Positions 9,727 through 19,581 of a stretch of 41,243 nucleotides of DNA are shown piece after piece (the stretch's first letter is position 1; the number at the start of each line of letters is the position of its first letter). The DNA comes from Chromatiales bacterium. GTDB lineage: Bacteria; Pseudomonadota; Gammaproteobacteria; SZUA-152. Position numbers and translations under genes: made by a program. The DNA is taken from contig JALSGT010000150.1 in assembly GCA_026982555.1 (NCBI GenBank), forward strand, positions 1-41,243. The letters are read 5' to 3'. Below the pieces are notes generated by a model. That model did not search any database. It worked only from the letters and a program-made list of their open reading frames with translations, and was not told the origin of the DNA.

Positions 9727-10182
9727 ATGACTATCATTCCCGACATTAGCGATAACTCACCGGCTGAAGGTGATTTACAAATCTATAACACCTTGCTCCA
9801 GCTCTGGCAGGCAGAAAACCCGATCAAAACCATCAAACTGCAATTTTTACTGGCCAGCAATGCCGGGTTATTAGGCTTTTTGTCGTTGCAGAATGACAAC
9901 TTAACGTTACTGGCCACTGGTGGTGTTGTGCTTAATATCATCTGGCTGCTTTCAATTGGCCGTACGTCATTGTTTCAAAAGGCCTGGAAAAACAAACTGA
10001 ATGATATTGCACAGCGACATCCTGACGATGCGCGCTTTCAGGTGCTCGACATCACATCCGCAGAAAAGCGCGCACCGGCCTGGCTGCGCGTTATTGGTGG
10101 AGTCTCCTCCCGGTATTATTTGCTTGGTACGCCCGCCGGACTGGCAGTGGCCTGGCTGGCCATTGCCATGACTCGGCTTTAA
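9727..10182 (+). CDS. Small membrane protein, possibly RipA-family-like
   Basis: 151 aa; hydrophobic segments with YNTLLQLWQAENPIKTIKLQFLLASNAGLLGFL; ribosome-binding site AGGAA before ATG. Confidence 0.6.
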   Translation: MTIIPDISDNSPAEGDLQIYNTLLQLWQAENPIKTIKLQFLLASNAGLLGFLSLQNDNLTLLATGGVVLNIIWLLSIGRTSLFQKAWKNKLNDIAQRHPDDARFQVLDITSAEKRAPAWLRVIGGVSSRYYLLGTPAGLAVAWLAIAMTRL

Positions 10183-10191
10183 TGCGGGTTA

Positions 10192-10389
10192 TTACTCGCT
10201 TTTTTCTGTGCCACGAGTATTGAGACCGATTATCGGATACAAAGGACACCAGTTAATCAACCCCGTAGCCAGCGGCACAATACCAATCCAGCCCCATACA
10301 CCAATCACATCAGTTACCGTTAGACCAATCAGTGCGGCACCCACTACAATACGTAATATTTTATCAATACCACCCACATTCAGGTTCAT
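10192..10389 (-). CDS. DUF2892 (YgaP-TM-like) inner membrane protein
   Basis: MNLNVGGIDKILRIVVGAALIGLTVTDVIGVWGWIGIVPLATGLINWCPLYPIIGLNT. Confidence 0.9.
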   Translation of the reverse strand: MNLNVGGIDKILRIVVGAALIGLTVTDVIGVWGWIGIVPLATGLINWCPLYPIIGLNTRGTEKSE

Positions 10390-10462
10390 TTCCCATCTCC
10401 TTTATTTAAAAACAACTCCACCTGAAAAATAAAACATTCACACCGAAATAGCAGTGACAATG

Positions 10463-11140
10463 TCACACAGAGCTGGCGGCTATTTCGGCCAAAACCTGCC
10501 GCTGCCGCAAATGAATACAGCCTCGCTGTAATGCCAGCCAGCCATGGCGCTCAAACTCCTTTAACAAACGACTCACCACCTCACGAGCCGTACCCAGCTC
10601 GCGTGCCAGCACCTGATGGGTGGCGTGTACCACATCATCGGCATCCGTCATCGTCAACAATAACCGTGCCAGGCGAGCATCCATGCGCCCAAAGGCGATA
10701 GCATCGATCAGCATCACCAAAGAGGTCACCCGCTCACCATACGTCGCAAAAACAAACTCACGAAACGCAGGGACTGCCAAAGCCTGCTGAAAAGCTGACA
10801 ATGGAATACTAACGGCTTCCACAGCCGTCTCGGTAATGGCTTCAGCATGATAAAACTCACTGGACAACAGACAGGCGGTGGTCAATACACATGACTGCCC
10901 TGCCTCCACACGGTACAGCACAATCTCCTTGCCCGACTCAGAAAGCTTTTGCACCCGCACCGAGCCTGCCAATACCAACAAATAATTCTGACAAACATCG
11001 CCCTCATGAAACACAGCAACCCCGGCAGGCAAGGACAACGTCCTGGCCGTTGCCAGCGTCGTCAACCAGGCATCATCGTCAATGGATTGCAATGCAGGAA
11101 AGTGGTCAAGCCATGTGGTATCAATGGTCATAGCGCTCAA
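10463..11140 (-). CDS. Crp/Fnr-family transcriptional regulator
   Basis: Cyclic-nucleotide-binding fold (AGVAVFHEGDVCQNYLLVLAGSVRVQKLSESGKEIVLYRVEAGQSC) and HTH (LARELGTAREVVSRLLKEFERHGWL). Confidence 0.93.
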   Translation of the reverse strand: MSAMTIDTTWLDHFPALQSIDDDAWLTTLATARTLSLPAGVAVFHEGDVCQNYLLVLAGSVRVQKLSESGKEIVLYRVEAGQSCVLTTACLLSSEFYHAEAITETAVEAVSIPLSAFQQALAVPAFREFVFATYGERVTSLVMLIDAIAFGRMDARLARLLLTMTDADDVVHATHQVLARELGTAREVVSRLLKEFERHGWLALQRGCIHLRQRQVLAEIAASSV

Positions 11141-11165
11141 AAATGCCGCAAAATCAGTGGAAAAA

Positions 11166-11585
11166 TCAAAAAAAGGCGAGTGGGTTTTTACTCATAGCCA
11201 CCGCGACAATATAAGCAAACACCAGCATTGCCGCCAGCCACGCCAACACACGCACACGCTTGCTGCGCCCCGCCCGCAATGCCACCACCCCCAGAACAAT
11301 ATACACCAGCAGCGCCACGATTTTTGCCAAAAGCCACGGCAACTGCAATGCTGCCCAGCCCCATTGGGATACCAAAGCGATGGCACTGACCAACAACACC
11401 GTATCCACCACATGTGGAACAACTTTCACCATACGCGCCTGCAACCAGACCGACCCGCGTATCATCAAAATGCCACGAATAAAAAACCCGCCACCACTCA
11501 GCACGGCACAAGCCACATGCAACCACTTGACACTTTCCATCATCAATGGCGCAACCGGTATATCTGCCACTGATGCTGTCGGCAA
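11166..11585 (-). CDS. SirB-family membrane protein
   Basis: VKWLHVACAVLSGGGFFIRGILMI...VVPHVVDTVLLVSAIAL typical of the SirB family. Confidence 0.85.
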   Translation of the reverse strand: MPTASVADIPVAPLMMESVKWLHVACAVLSGGGFFIRGILMIRGSVWLQARMVKVVPHVVDTVLLVSAIALVSQWGWAALQLPWLLAKIVALLVYIVLGVVALRAGRSKRVRVLAWLAAMLVFAYIVAVAMSKNPLAFF

Positions 11586-11779
11586 TTGTATTCACTGCGC
11601 AAAACCTGCAAGCAGGTGACGCACAAACAGCCATCAAACTGTGTACTCACGTACTCTGTTTGCTCCGGGGACAGATAAACGGTTTGACATTGGCACAATA
11701 AAATTGAACCCGCCTTGCATTCAAATTCCGTATTGCAACGGGGGCAGCGCCTGGTTTCGTGTTTGTGAGCTGTTGGCAT
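11543..11779 (-). CDS. Cysteine-rich CWC family protein
   Basis: CPRCNTEFECKAGSILLCQCQTVYLSPEQTEYVSTQFDGCLCVTCL. Confidence 0.82.
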   Translation of the reverse strand: MPTAHKHETRRCPRCNTEFECKAGSILLCQCQTVYLSPEQTEYVSTQFDGCLCVTCLQVLRSEYNCRQHQWQIYRLRH

Positions 11780-12004
11780 GATGTTTATTGTATGTCGTAG
11801 AGTGAATCAGTGGTAGCGCGGGCTCCAGCATGGAATTTACACACATTTCGAACTGCATGCACAGCGAGAAGGATCTTGCAGGTGGTTCACCCGAAGGGGC
11901 ATGCTCCATACATATCACCATTAATTACCCTGGAACCCGCTGCAATTTTATACATAACAGTGGGTCACCCTCTAAATGTGAGCGGTCGACTGCGGAATTT
12001 CGGA

Positions 12005-12478
12005 TCATGTGTTTTTCCTACCCAGACGCTCAACAACCTTTTCCATAACATCCACAGGCGGCACCACACCAGACTTACTGACAATAACGCCCAGAGAAGT
12101 TCCTTCCGCGACAACCCTGTCTCCCACGATAAACGTATGCACCATTTGAAACGACCGCTCATCCCAGCCTGTTATTTCCATTTTAATTTCGTACTTTTGA
12201 AATAAAGTTAATGCCTTTTTATATTTCATTGTGTGTTCGGAAATCACGGGCGTCCATTTTTCAACAATCATTGTTTTAGCCAGCCCGGTTCTGATAAACA
12301 TATCGACCCGGGTTAAATCGCATATTGTCAAATACCGTCCATTATTCATATGCAAATTAATATCAATATCATTAGGAAGGACTCTCAGACTCAACGTGTT
12401 TTTGGGCCTTTCGACGGGAAGGTCCGGCTTGAAAAATGATCCCGCCAAAAGAATAATCATTCGCAAAATCAGATTCAT
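12005..12478 (-). CDS. Hotdog-fold thioesterase family protein
   Basis: VLPNDIDINLHMNNGRYLTICDLTRVDMFIRTGL, acyl-CoA thioesterase-like pattern. Confidence 0.88.
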   Translation of the reverse strand: MNLILRMIILLAGSFFKPDLPVERPKNTLSLRVLPNDIDINLHMNNGRYLTICDLTRVDMFIRTGLAKTMIVEKWTPVISEHTMKYKKALTLFQKYEIKMEITGWDERSFQMVHTFIVGDRVVAEGTSLGVIVSKSGVVPPVDVMEKVVERLGRKNT

Positions 12479-12658
12479 AGCAAACCCTTGCCGCCTTTTT
12501 TACACATATGTTTCTCCATAAAGCGGACGTATTTTGCACCCATTTCCGGCTTGGGTGCCCGTGATGAAAAAATCATCAGCTATATTGCAATTCCTGATAA
12601 AATTAGTAACCATTAGGCGGTTATTAAACTCACAAAATATATGGATGGGCAGAAGAAA

Positions 12659-12970
12659 ATGAAGAAAAAAATATTATGCGTTGCGGCAGCTGTTGTTTTA
12701 AGTGGTTGCTCCGGCTCCAAGGACTACACACCAGCAGCGGGAGCATCAGGCAAGGACATCTTCGCACAAGCCTGTGTAGGCTGCCATGCATCCATCAACG
12801 AGACCGAACTAACCACTTTTTGGGAAATTACGGCTGAAAATGCAAATGCCGCTTATGTCTCAGCAAAAATAACCCAGGGCAGCATGAGAATGCCCTCCTT
12901 TCCGAATATCAAGGGTGCAGAGTTAGAAGCAATCACCACCTTCGTATTGGAACACAATAAGAGCAAATAG
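12659..12970 (+). CDS. Lipoprotein c-type cytochrome
   Basis: Lipobox-like VLSGC, then DIFAQACVGCHA heme motif and MPSFPNIKGAELEAITTFVL. Confidence 0.88.
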   Translation: MKKKILCVAAAVVLSGCSGSKDYTPAAGASGKDIFAQACVGCHASINETELTTFWEITAENANAAYVSAKITQGSMRMPSFPNIKGAELEAITTFVLEHNKSK

Positions 12971-13084
12971 ATTTTCTTTGGCTGTTACATCAACCGAACC
13001 ATCATGTTGATATCAGCTGTAAAACGTCACTTGCCAGTACCACGGCAACATATCCCCCCGACATATCGGAATGACGATATTTGT

Positions 13085-13131
13085 AACGGTTTACGGGAAA
13101 TTGTGCATTCAGTTTAGTAAACCGTTTTTTT
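13085..13131 (+). terminator. Putative intrinsic terminator
   Basis: AACGGTTTAC ... GTAAACCGTT followed by a T run; downstream of the cytochrome c gene. Confidence 0.6.
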
Positions 13132-14044
13132 ATAAACCAATAATCTGGCTCAGTGTGTGTGTTTCACCAGGTGCAAGGTGACGCACATCGTCAACGGCGT
13201 TTGCTGTTTCGATGCAGACCATTTGTCGATAACCGTCATCGGGAAAGTCCGCCATGGCTTTGGCTTTGTTTTCCCAGGGATTCCACACGACGGTGGTATG
13301 ACTACCGCTTCTTTTGATGTAGATTTGTCGCAATAACTGCGCATCAAAAATGGCGCAGATACCTTCTGTACAGGTATCTTCAGTATCGAAATAAATGCGA
13401 TCCACTTCTTCTCTAATATAGACAGCATCGTTTTGTTGTTTTATCCGGTTGCCGTCCAGCTGGTCGATATAATGACGCCCGAGTAAGCCGTCAATGTGTA
13501 TTTTTTTGACATCACCAACCGCAAAATAGCTGTGTAACGCTCCTCCGGCAGTGAAGGTTTTTTCACCTGTGTTGCGACTTGTCAATTCGATGGTTAATTC
13601 TGTGCCCACAGTAATGGTTAAGTTCAATTCAAAGGCATGCGGCCACAATGCGCGGGTGGCAGAGGTATCATTCAGTTGTAACTGCAACAAGGTGCTGCCA
13701 TCCGGCAATGTTTTTGTTGTGCTCACTTGCCATTCCATGGTGCGGGCAAAACCATGCTGCGGTTTGTGTTTGTCGATGGCGTGCGGCCCGAACCAGGGCC
13801 AGATTATCGGTACACCGCCGCGAATGGCTTTGTCGTGTTGAAATTGTGCCAACGAACTCGTCCATAATACCGGTTTGCTGCCCTGGGGCTGAAATGCGGT
13901 GATGTGGCCACCGTGCAGATAGACTTCTGCTGCCGCCAGCCCATTGGCGATTTGCACACAGGGCAGGCCGTTTTCACCTGCCTGAAATCTCAACTGGTCC
14001 GCCAGTGCAAACTGCGCATTCAATGCTTCAATGTGATTTGCCAT
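13130..14044 (-). CDS. D-hexose-6-phosphate mutarotase (aldose 1-epimerase superfamily)
   Basis: AEVYLHGGHITAFQPQGSKPVLWTSSLAQFQHDKAIRGGVPIIWPWFGPH...QHGFART...; start set at MANHIE with GGAGG upstream. Confidence 0.93.
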   Translation of the reverse strand: MANHIEALNAQFALADQLRFQAGENGLPCVQIANGLAAAEVYLHGGHITAFQPQGSKPVLWTSSLAQFQHDKAIRGGVPIIWPWFGPHAIDKHKPQHGFARTMEWQVSTTKTLPDGSTLLQLQLNDTSATRALWPHAFELNLTITVGTELTIELTSRNTGEKTFTAGGALHSYFAVGDVKKIHIDGLLGRHYIDQLDGNRIKQQNDAVYIREEVDRIYFDTEDTCTEGICAIFDAQLLRQIYIKRSGSHTTVVWNPWENKAKAMADFPDDGYRQMVCIETANAVDDVRHLAPGETHTLSQIIGL

Positions 14045-14202
14045 GTTACCTCCCCATGCTTGCAGGTCATACCATGAGCATAGCGGCACACCTGCTGTTC
14101 CTGTTGATCAATTTCTCATTGGCAGGCAATACCCACCCTGGTCGCCGTTCTTCGGTATAATGCGTCCCTTTTTACGCAGCCTCACTCGGCGGTCAACAAT
14201 CC

Positions 14203-17031
14203 ATGGAAAAAACGTACAACCCCCACGCCATCGAACAAAAATGGTACGAGACCTGGGAAAAAGAAGGCCATTTCGCCCCTTCCGGCGAGGGCAGTCCCTA
14301 TAGCATCATGATCCCGCCGCCCAATGTCACTGGCAATCTGCACATGGGCCACGGTTTCAACAATACCGTGATGGATACCCTGATCCGCTACCACCGCATG
14401 AAGGGTGATAACACCCTGTGGCAACCGGGCACGGATCACGCGGGCATTGCCACGCAAATGGTGGTGGAGCGCCAGCTCAATGCAGAGGGTAAAACCCGCC
14501 ACGACCTGGGGCGTGATGATTTTATCAAACGTATCTGGGAATGGCGCGAAGAATCCGGGGGAAATATTACCCGTCAGCTGCGCCGCATGGGGTCGTCTCT
14601 GGACTGGGCTCACGAGCGCTTCACCATGGACGAAGGCATGTCTCATGCGGTGCAGGAGGTGTTTGTGCGCCTGCACGAAGAAGGGCTGATTTACCGTGGC
14701 AAACGCCTGGTAAACTGGGACCCGGTGCTGCATACCGCTGTTTCTGACCTTGAAGTATTGTCCGAAGAGGAAAACGGCCACATGTGGCACATGCGTTATC
14801 CTCTGGCCGATTCACAAGGAACGGACAGCGGGCATTTAATCATTGCCACTACCCGTCCGGAAACCATGTTAGGCGATGCTGCTGTGGCGGTGCATCCTGA
14901 TGATGAGCGCTACAGCCACCTCATTGGGCAGTTTGTGACATTGCCGATTACGGGTCGCAAAATCCCGATTATCGCCGATGATTATGTCGATCCGGAATTC
15001 GGCACTGGCTGTTTGAAAATCACCCCGGCACATGATTTCAACGATTACGGTGTGTGGCAAAACCACCGTGATGAAAGCGCCATCAGTGAATTGCCCAATG
15101 GTGGACTAATCAATATTTTCACTATCGATGCAACCATTATTGGCGGCGACGATGAATACGGCGCACTGATTCCTGCCACCTATCATGGGCTGGATCGTTA
15201 TGCGGCACGCAAGCAGATCATCGCTGATCTCGATGCACAAGGCTTGCTGGAAAAAACCGAAAAACACACATTAATGGTGCCACGCGGCGACCGCTCCGGC
15301 GCGGTCATCGAGCCACTGCTCACCGACCAATGGTATGTGAAAGTCGGCCCCCTGGCGGAACCGGCCATCAAGGCAGTGGAAAATGGCGACATTAAATTTG
15401 TGCCCGATAACTGGAAAAACACCTATTTCGAGTGGATGCGCAATATCGAAGACTGGTGCATCTCGCGGCAAATCTGGTGGGGACATCGTATTCCCGCATG
15501 GTACAACGAACAGGGCGATGTGTACGTCGGTCGCAACGAAGCCGAAGTGCGCGAGAAACACGGCCTCGGCCCTGAAATTGCACTCAGTCAGGATGAGGAC
15601 GTGCTGGACACCTGGTTTTCTTCCGCACTGTGGCCCTTTTCCACCCAGGGCTGGCCGGAAAAAACACCGGAACTGGCGGCTTTTTATCCTTCTTCGGTAC
15701 TGGTCACCGGCTTCGACATCATCTTTTTCTGGGTCGCCCGTATGATCATGATGGGCCTGAAATTCACCGGCGAAGTGCCTTTCCGCGATATTTATATCCA
15801 CGGACTGGTGCGCGATGCGCACGGTCAGAAAATGTCCAAGTCCAAAGGCAATGTACTGGATCCCATTGACCTCATCGACGGCATTGATCTGGAATCACTG
15901 GTAGCCAAACGCACCACGGGGCTGATGAAACCCAAAGATGCGCCGAAAATCGAAAAACAAACCCGCAAGGATTTCCCCGACGGCATCCCCTCCTTCGGCA
16001 CCGATGCCCTGCGCTTCACTTTTGCCACACTGGCCTCCACCGGGCGCGATATTAATTTTGACCTCGGTCGCGTGGAAGGTTATCGCAATTTCTGCAACAA
16101 ACTGTGGAATGCCGCTAACTACGTGTTGATGAACACCGAAGGCAAAGACTGCGGCCAAAACGGTGGAGATGTTGAATTGTCCGCTGCCGATCAATGGATT
16201 GATGCACGTCTGCAACAGACCCAACAACAGGTCATCGATGCCTTGCAGCATTATCGCCTCGACCACGCTGCACAAGCCATTTACGATTTCACCTGGAATG
16301 AATATTGCGCCTGGTATCTGGAGCTTTCCAAGCCTGTGCTCACCAATGATGACAGCAGCGAAGCACAACTACGCGGCACCCGGCAAACGCTGGTGCGTGT
16401 GCTGGAATCCCTGTTACGCACCCTGCATCCACTGATGCCATTCATCACTGAAGAAATCTGGCAAAAAGTATCACCCCTCGCCGGATGCGAAGGTGCAACC
16501 ATCATGCGCCAGGCCTACCCGCAGCCGGACATCAGCAATGTGGACGAAACCGCCGCCCGTGAAATAGAATGGGTCAAAGCGTTTATTGTCGGCGTGCGTC
16601 AAATTCGGTCCGGCATGGACATCAAACCCGGCAAACCTTTACCGGTATTGTTACAGAATGCCAGTGATGCCGACATCAGCAACCTGAAACGCAACCGGCA
16701 CACGATTGATTTTCTGGCTCGCACTGAATCCATCAGCATACTGAATGAGGGTGACGAAGCACCCGAGTCCGCCACTGCGCTGCTGGGTGAAATGAAGTTA
16801 CTCATTCCCATGGCCGGGTTGATTGACAAAGAGGCAGAAATTGCACGACTGGCCAGGGAGATTGAAAAGAAGAAACAGGAAGTGGCACGCATTGAAGGGA
16901 AGCTTTCCAACCCGAATTTTGTCGAGCGCGCACCCAAAGCGGTCGTTGCAAAGGAGCGGGAAAAAATTGCAGTCATACAAACTGCATTAAAAAACTTTGA
17001 GGCCCAGCTGAGACGTATCCAGAAAATCTAA
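14203..17031 (+). CDS. valS: Valyl-tRNA synthetase
   Basis: [59 protein letters not shown]-terminal coiled coil. Confidence 0.98.
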   Translation: MEKTYNPHAIEQKWYETWEKEGHFAPSGEGSPYSIMIPPPNVTGNLHMGHGFNNTVMDTLIRYHRMKGDNTLWQPGTDHAGIATQMVVERQLNAEGKTRHDLGRDDFIKRIWEWREESGGNITRQLRRMGSSLDWAHERFTMDEGMSHAVQEVFVRLHEEGLIYRGKRLVNWDPVLHTAVSDLEVLSEEENGHMWHMRYPLADSQGTDSGHLIIATTRPETMLGDAAVAVHPDDERYSHLIGQFVTLPITGRKIPIIADDYVDPEFGTGCLKITPAHDFNDYGVWQNHRDESAISELPNGGLINIFTIDATIIGGDDEYGALIPATYHGLDRYAARKQIIADLDAQGLLEKTEKHTLMVPRGDRSGAVIEPLLTDQWYVKVGPLAEPAIKAVENGDIKFVPDNWKNTYFEWMRNIEDWCISRQIWWGHRIPAWYNEQGDVYVGRNEAEVREKHGLGPEIALSQDEDVLDTWFSSALWPFSTQGWPEKTPELAAFYPSSVLVTGFDIIFFWVARMIMMGLKFTGEVPFRDIYIHGLVRDAHGQKMSKSKGNVLDPIDLIDGIDLESLVAKRTTGLMKPKDAPKIEKQTRKDFPDGIPSFGTDALRFTFATLASTGRDINFDLGRVEGYRNFCNKLWNAANYVLMNTEGKDCGQNGGDVELSAADQWIDARLQQTQQQVIDALQHYRLDHAAQAIYDFTWNEYCAWYLELSKPVLTNDDSSEAQLRGTRQTLVRVLESLLRTLHPLMPFITEEIWQKVSPLAGCEGATIMRQAYPQPDISNVDETAAREIEWVKAFIVGVRQIRSGMDIKPGKPLPVLLQNASDADISNLKRNRHTIDFLARTESISILNEGDEAPESATALLGEMKLLIPMAGLIDKEAEIARLAREIEKKKQEVARIEGKLSNPNFVERAPKAVVAKEREKIAVIQTALKNFEAQLRRIQKI

Positions 17032-17083
17032 GCCAGGTTATTGACCCAAAGTACCTATCAACAAGCAACAAAAGGAATGAAAG

Positions 17084-17440
17084 ATGAAAAAATTACTGAT
17101 CACCCTCGCACTGAGCCTGCTCATCAGCACATCCGCATTCGCAGCAAAAATGACGGTTGAAGAAGTCAACACGCAAATGGCACAGCTGAAAGGCCAACAG
17201 GTTACCGTAACGGGTAAGGTTGTCAAAGTGAACAACGGCATTATGAAGCGCAATTTTGTTCACATACAAGATGGCACCGGCGGGAAAAACACCAATAACC
17301 TCATCATCACCAGCAAACAAACCGCCACCGTAGGTGACAACATTACTGCCACCGGTGTCGTTGTGCTGGGCACTGATTTTGGCATGGGTTATTCATACCC
17401 CCTGCTGGTTGAACAGTCTGTCATCAACGTCAACAAATAA
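17084..17440 (+). CDS. Secreted OB-fold (tRNA_anti-like) protein
   Basis: Signal peptide; LKGQQVTVTGKVVKVNNGIMKRNFVHIQDGTGGKNTNNLIITSKQTATVGDNITATGVV. Confidence 0.75.
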   Translation: MKKLLITLALSLLISTSAFAAKMTVEEVNTQMAQLKGQQVTVTGKVVKVNNGIMKRNFVHIQDGTGGKNTNNLIITSKQTATVGDNITATGVVVLGTDFGMGYSYPLLVEQSVINVNK

Positions 17441-17459
17441 ATTGACACCTGGGTGACAT

Positions 17460-17534
17460 GCATTCCCACGCAGGAGCATCACGGCCATTAAGTTAAGCTT
17501 TCATTACTGGCTCCCGTGCTCCGCGTGGGAATGC
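17460..17534. repeat. Inverted repeat element (GCATTCCCACGC...GCGTGGGAATGC)
   Basis: gcattcccacgcaggagca ... tgctccgcgtgggaatgc; imperfect inverted repeat between the OB-fold gene and the toxin cassette. Confidence 0.7.
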
Positions 17535-17633
17535 GTACCATGGCGGACAAATAACAAAAGGTATGAATTCCCACGAAAGGCTGCAGCAACCAGAACCCAC
17601 AATACGAAATAATTTTACCCAGAAAAAAGCCCG

Positions 17634-18806
17634 ATGGATTTTGCGAAAGAGAGAATGAAGAAACAAAGTCGTCTGGAATCCCAGGACGGGTATAACAACA
17701 CAAGTGGCTGGAGCTTTGGTATTTGCCGCCCGATAACCGGGTTTGATCCGATTCCTTTCCAGGCGAAACATGGCATATGGCACCACACCTTTCCGGACAA
17801 AAAAGCGCTTGAAGACTTTATCGATGACTTCACCTTTTTTCGGTATGGTGGCCGCTGCCCCTCCTGGTATACCGTTCTGTGGGAAAGTGACTTGCTTTCC
17901 CAGGAAGAAAAAAATACCCACACGTTAAACGGAAAAAGCTATACCCCGGAAGCAGGTAAAGCGCGTGTGGTTGAATTACTGCATTCAGGTGAACTTGCCC
18001 TCTATGGCACCGACAACTGGATTCCGGCAAAAGACCGCAATCATCATCTGGTGCCCAAAGCACGCAGAAAAGTAGAATACTTGCCGGTAACCCCTCAGCC
18101 TTATTCCTTAGGGCCACATGACATGCCAGGAGTTGAGCCACCGGCACGGGTGAGCAAAAGCGCAACAGAAAGGCGCAAGGAAAATCACCAGGAACAGAAA
18201 CGGGATGAGAAAATTGATCTGAGCACGTTTGACGAAATATATGCTAAGACTCCAGCAGCCAAATCAGAAATTGATTCAATGGCCGATGAAATTTCTGAAA
18301 TGTCCGGAGGTCAGGTAGCTAAAGCACCAATAAAGTCTCGAGAACGAGCAATCCAAAAAATTATGGATGATTATGGTGGGGATACTAAACGAATAAAAGA
18401 CTTAGCACGAAACACTATAATTGTATCCCCTGATAAAATAAACCCAGTGGTTACTGAATTGGCTAAGCATGGCGCTAGCGTCAAGGTCATCAATGGAGCT
18501 ACGGACCCACTAGGTTATAGCGGCGTTAACTCCACCATTAAAACCCAAGCTGGAATTTTTGGCGAAGTACAAGTGAACACTCCGGCAATGATTTATGCGA
18601 AAGAGCCTGAATCGATAGCAAAAGCCTTGCCTGGTAACGACTTGTATAACTCTATTGCGGTCAAAGCGAAAATCCCTGGGGGGCAAGGCCATAAACTCTA
18701 TGAACAATGGCGTATATTGCCAGCCTCTGACCCTGGGCGTTCAGTAATTGAGACGAAGAGTAAAGCTTATTATGATGTTGTAAGGAGTTCCATTTATGGC
18801 AATTAA
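17634..18806 (+). CDS. Putative toxin: unrecognised N-terminal region plus RelA/SpoT-synthetase-like C-terminal domain
   Basis: C-terminus KSRERAIQKIMDDYGG...IKDLARNTIIV...DPLGYSGVNSTIKTQAGIFGEVQVNTPAMIYAKE...GQGHKLYEQWR, parallel to the RSH synthetase K-rich helix, D-containing strand, GY.S.H, E(V/I)Q(I/V).T and (E/G)H..Y motifs. Confidence 0.72.
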   Translation: MDFAKERMKKQSRLESQDGYNNTSGWSFGICRPITGFDPIPFQAKHGIWHHTFPDKKALEDFIDDFTFFRYGGRCPSWYTVLWESDLLSQEEKNTHTLNGKSYTPEAGKARVVELLHSGELALYGTDNWIPAKDRNHHLVPKARRKVEYLPVTPQPYSLGPHDMPGVEPPARVSKSATERRKENHQEQKRDEKIDLSTFDEIYAKTPAAKSEIDSMADEISEMSGGQVAKAPIKSRERAIQKIMDDYGGDTKRIKDLARNTIIVSPDKINPVVTELAKHGASVKVINGATDPLGYSGVNSTIKTQAGIFGEVQVNTPAMIYAKEPESIAKALPGNDLYNSIAVKAKIPGGQGHKLYEQWRILPASDPGRSVIETKSKAYYDVVRSSIYGN

Positions 18807-19026
18807 AACTGGAAAATACTTAAATACAAAAAATATCTATATTGATTACCCATTCGAAAAAGTTATGTTCAGACGCATGAAAACAGATGGTTCAATTTAC
18901 AGAAAATTTTATGGTGAAGAGGAATCTCCTGATTCAGTGTCGCATGATAACAAATTGTTTAACGATGCCTTATTATCAGGTGATGAGATAACCCAAGAAA
19001 AATATATGATAGGAAAAGCAGATTGA
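18796..19026 (+). CDS. Small (76 aa) AT-rich ORF between toxin and HD hydrolase; candidate second immunity/antitoxin factor
   Basis: ATG lies inside the last codons of the toxin ORF (11-nt overlap); its stop overlaps the TTG start of the downstream ORF (TTGA); sequence DYPFEKVMFRRMKTDGSIYRKFYGEEESPDSVSHDNKLFNDALLSGDEI. Confidence 0.68.
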   Translation: MAIKTGKYLNTKNIYIDYPFEKVMFRRMKTDGSIYRKFYGEEESPDSVSHDNKLFNDALLSGDEITQEKYMIGKAD

Positions 19027-19463
19027 GCAATCTAGACAAAGCTATTGCTGTCGCTACCGAGGCACATACTGGACAGACTGATAAGGCCGGTCAGCCTTAT
19101 ATTTTGCATCCATTGCGACTGATGCTTAAGTTTCAAGTTGAAATTGAAATGATAGTGGCTGTAATGCATGATGTAATTGAAGATAGTAATTTTACACTTA
19201 ATGATTTAAAAAAACTTGGGTTTTCCGAAATTATTTTGGAAGCTATTGACTATTTATCAAAGAAAGATAATGAGAGCTATGAAACTTTCATCTCACGGTT
19301 ATCAGAAAACAAGTTGGCCAGAAAAATAAAAATTGAGGACATCAAAGATAACTTGAACTTAGCTAGGCTTGATAAAATCACCGATAAAGACTTGGCCAGG
19401 GTTAAAAAATATCATCAAGCATTAAAACTGTTAACTAATAATATCGGCAAACCTAAATTATAA
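19023..19463 (+). CDS. Stand-alone HD-domain (MESH1/small alarmone hydrolase-like) protein
   Basis: AIAVATEAHTGQTDKAGQPYILHPLRLML...MIVAVMHDVIEDSNFTLNDL...LARKIKIEDIKDNLNL; HD, ED and D..DN metal/substrate motifs of RSH-type hydrolases. Confidence 0.85.
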   Translation: MSNLDKAIAVATEAHTGQTDKAGQPYILHPLRLMLKFQVEIEMIVAVMHDVIEDSNFTLNDLKKLGFSEIILEAIDYLSKKDNESYETFISRLSENKLARKIKIEDIKDNLNLARLDKITDKDLARVKKYHQALKLLTNNIGKPKL

Positions 19464-19581
19464 TCAGTTAAACCGCAGCCCCCTTACAGCTCGGCAGGCT
19501 GGGGTAAGACACGAACCCCAACATGATCACGGAGAAGTAACATAATGGGGTATAGATATTTCTAACAAATACAGGACCGTA

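Noticed and set aside
11082-11573. 163-aa plus-strand His/Gln-rich ORF
   Set aside because: Antisense to the SirB-family gene; amino-acid bias is explained by the opposite-strand codons.
11983-12003. Third copy of the MITE-like terminal sequence (GGTCGACTGCGGAATTTCGG)
   Set aside because: Only one arm found, with mismatches; could be chance or a decayed fragment, so not counted as an element.
15271-15822. 183-aa minus-strand ORF, and similar ORFs at 14182-14790 and 15895-16368
   Set aside because: Antisense to valS; composition artefacts.
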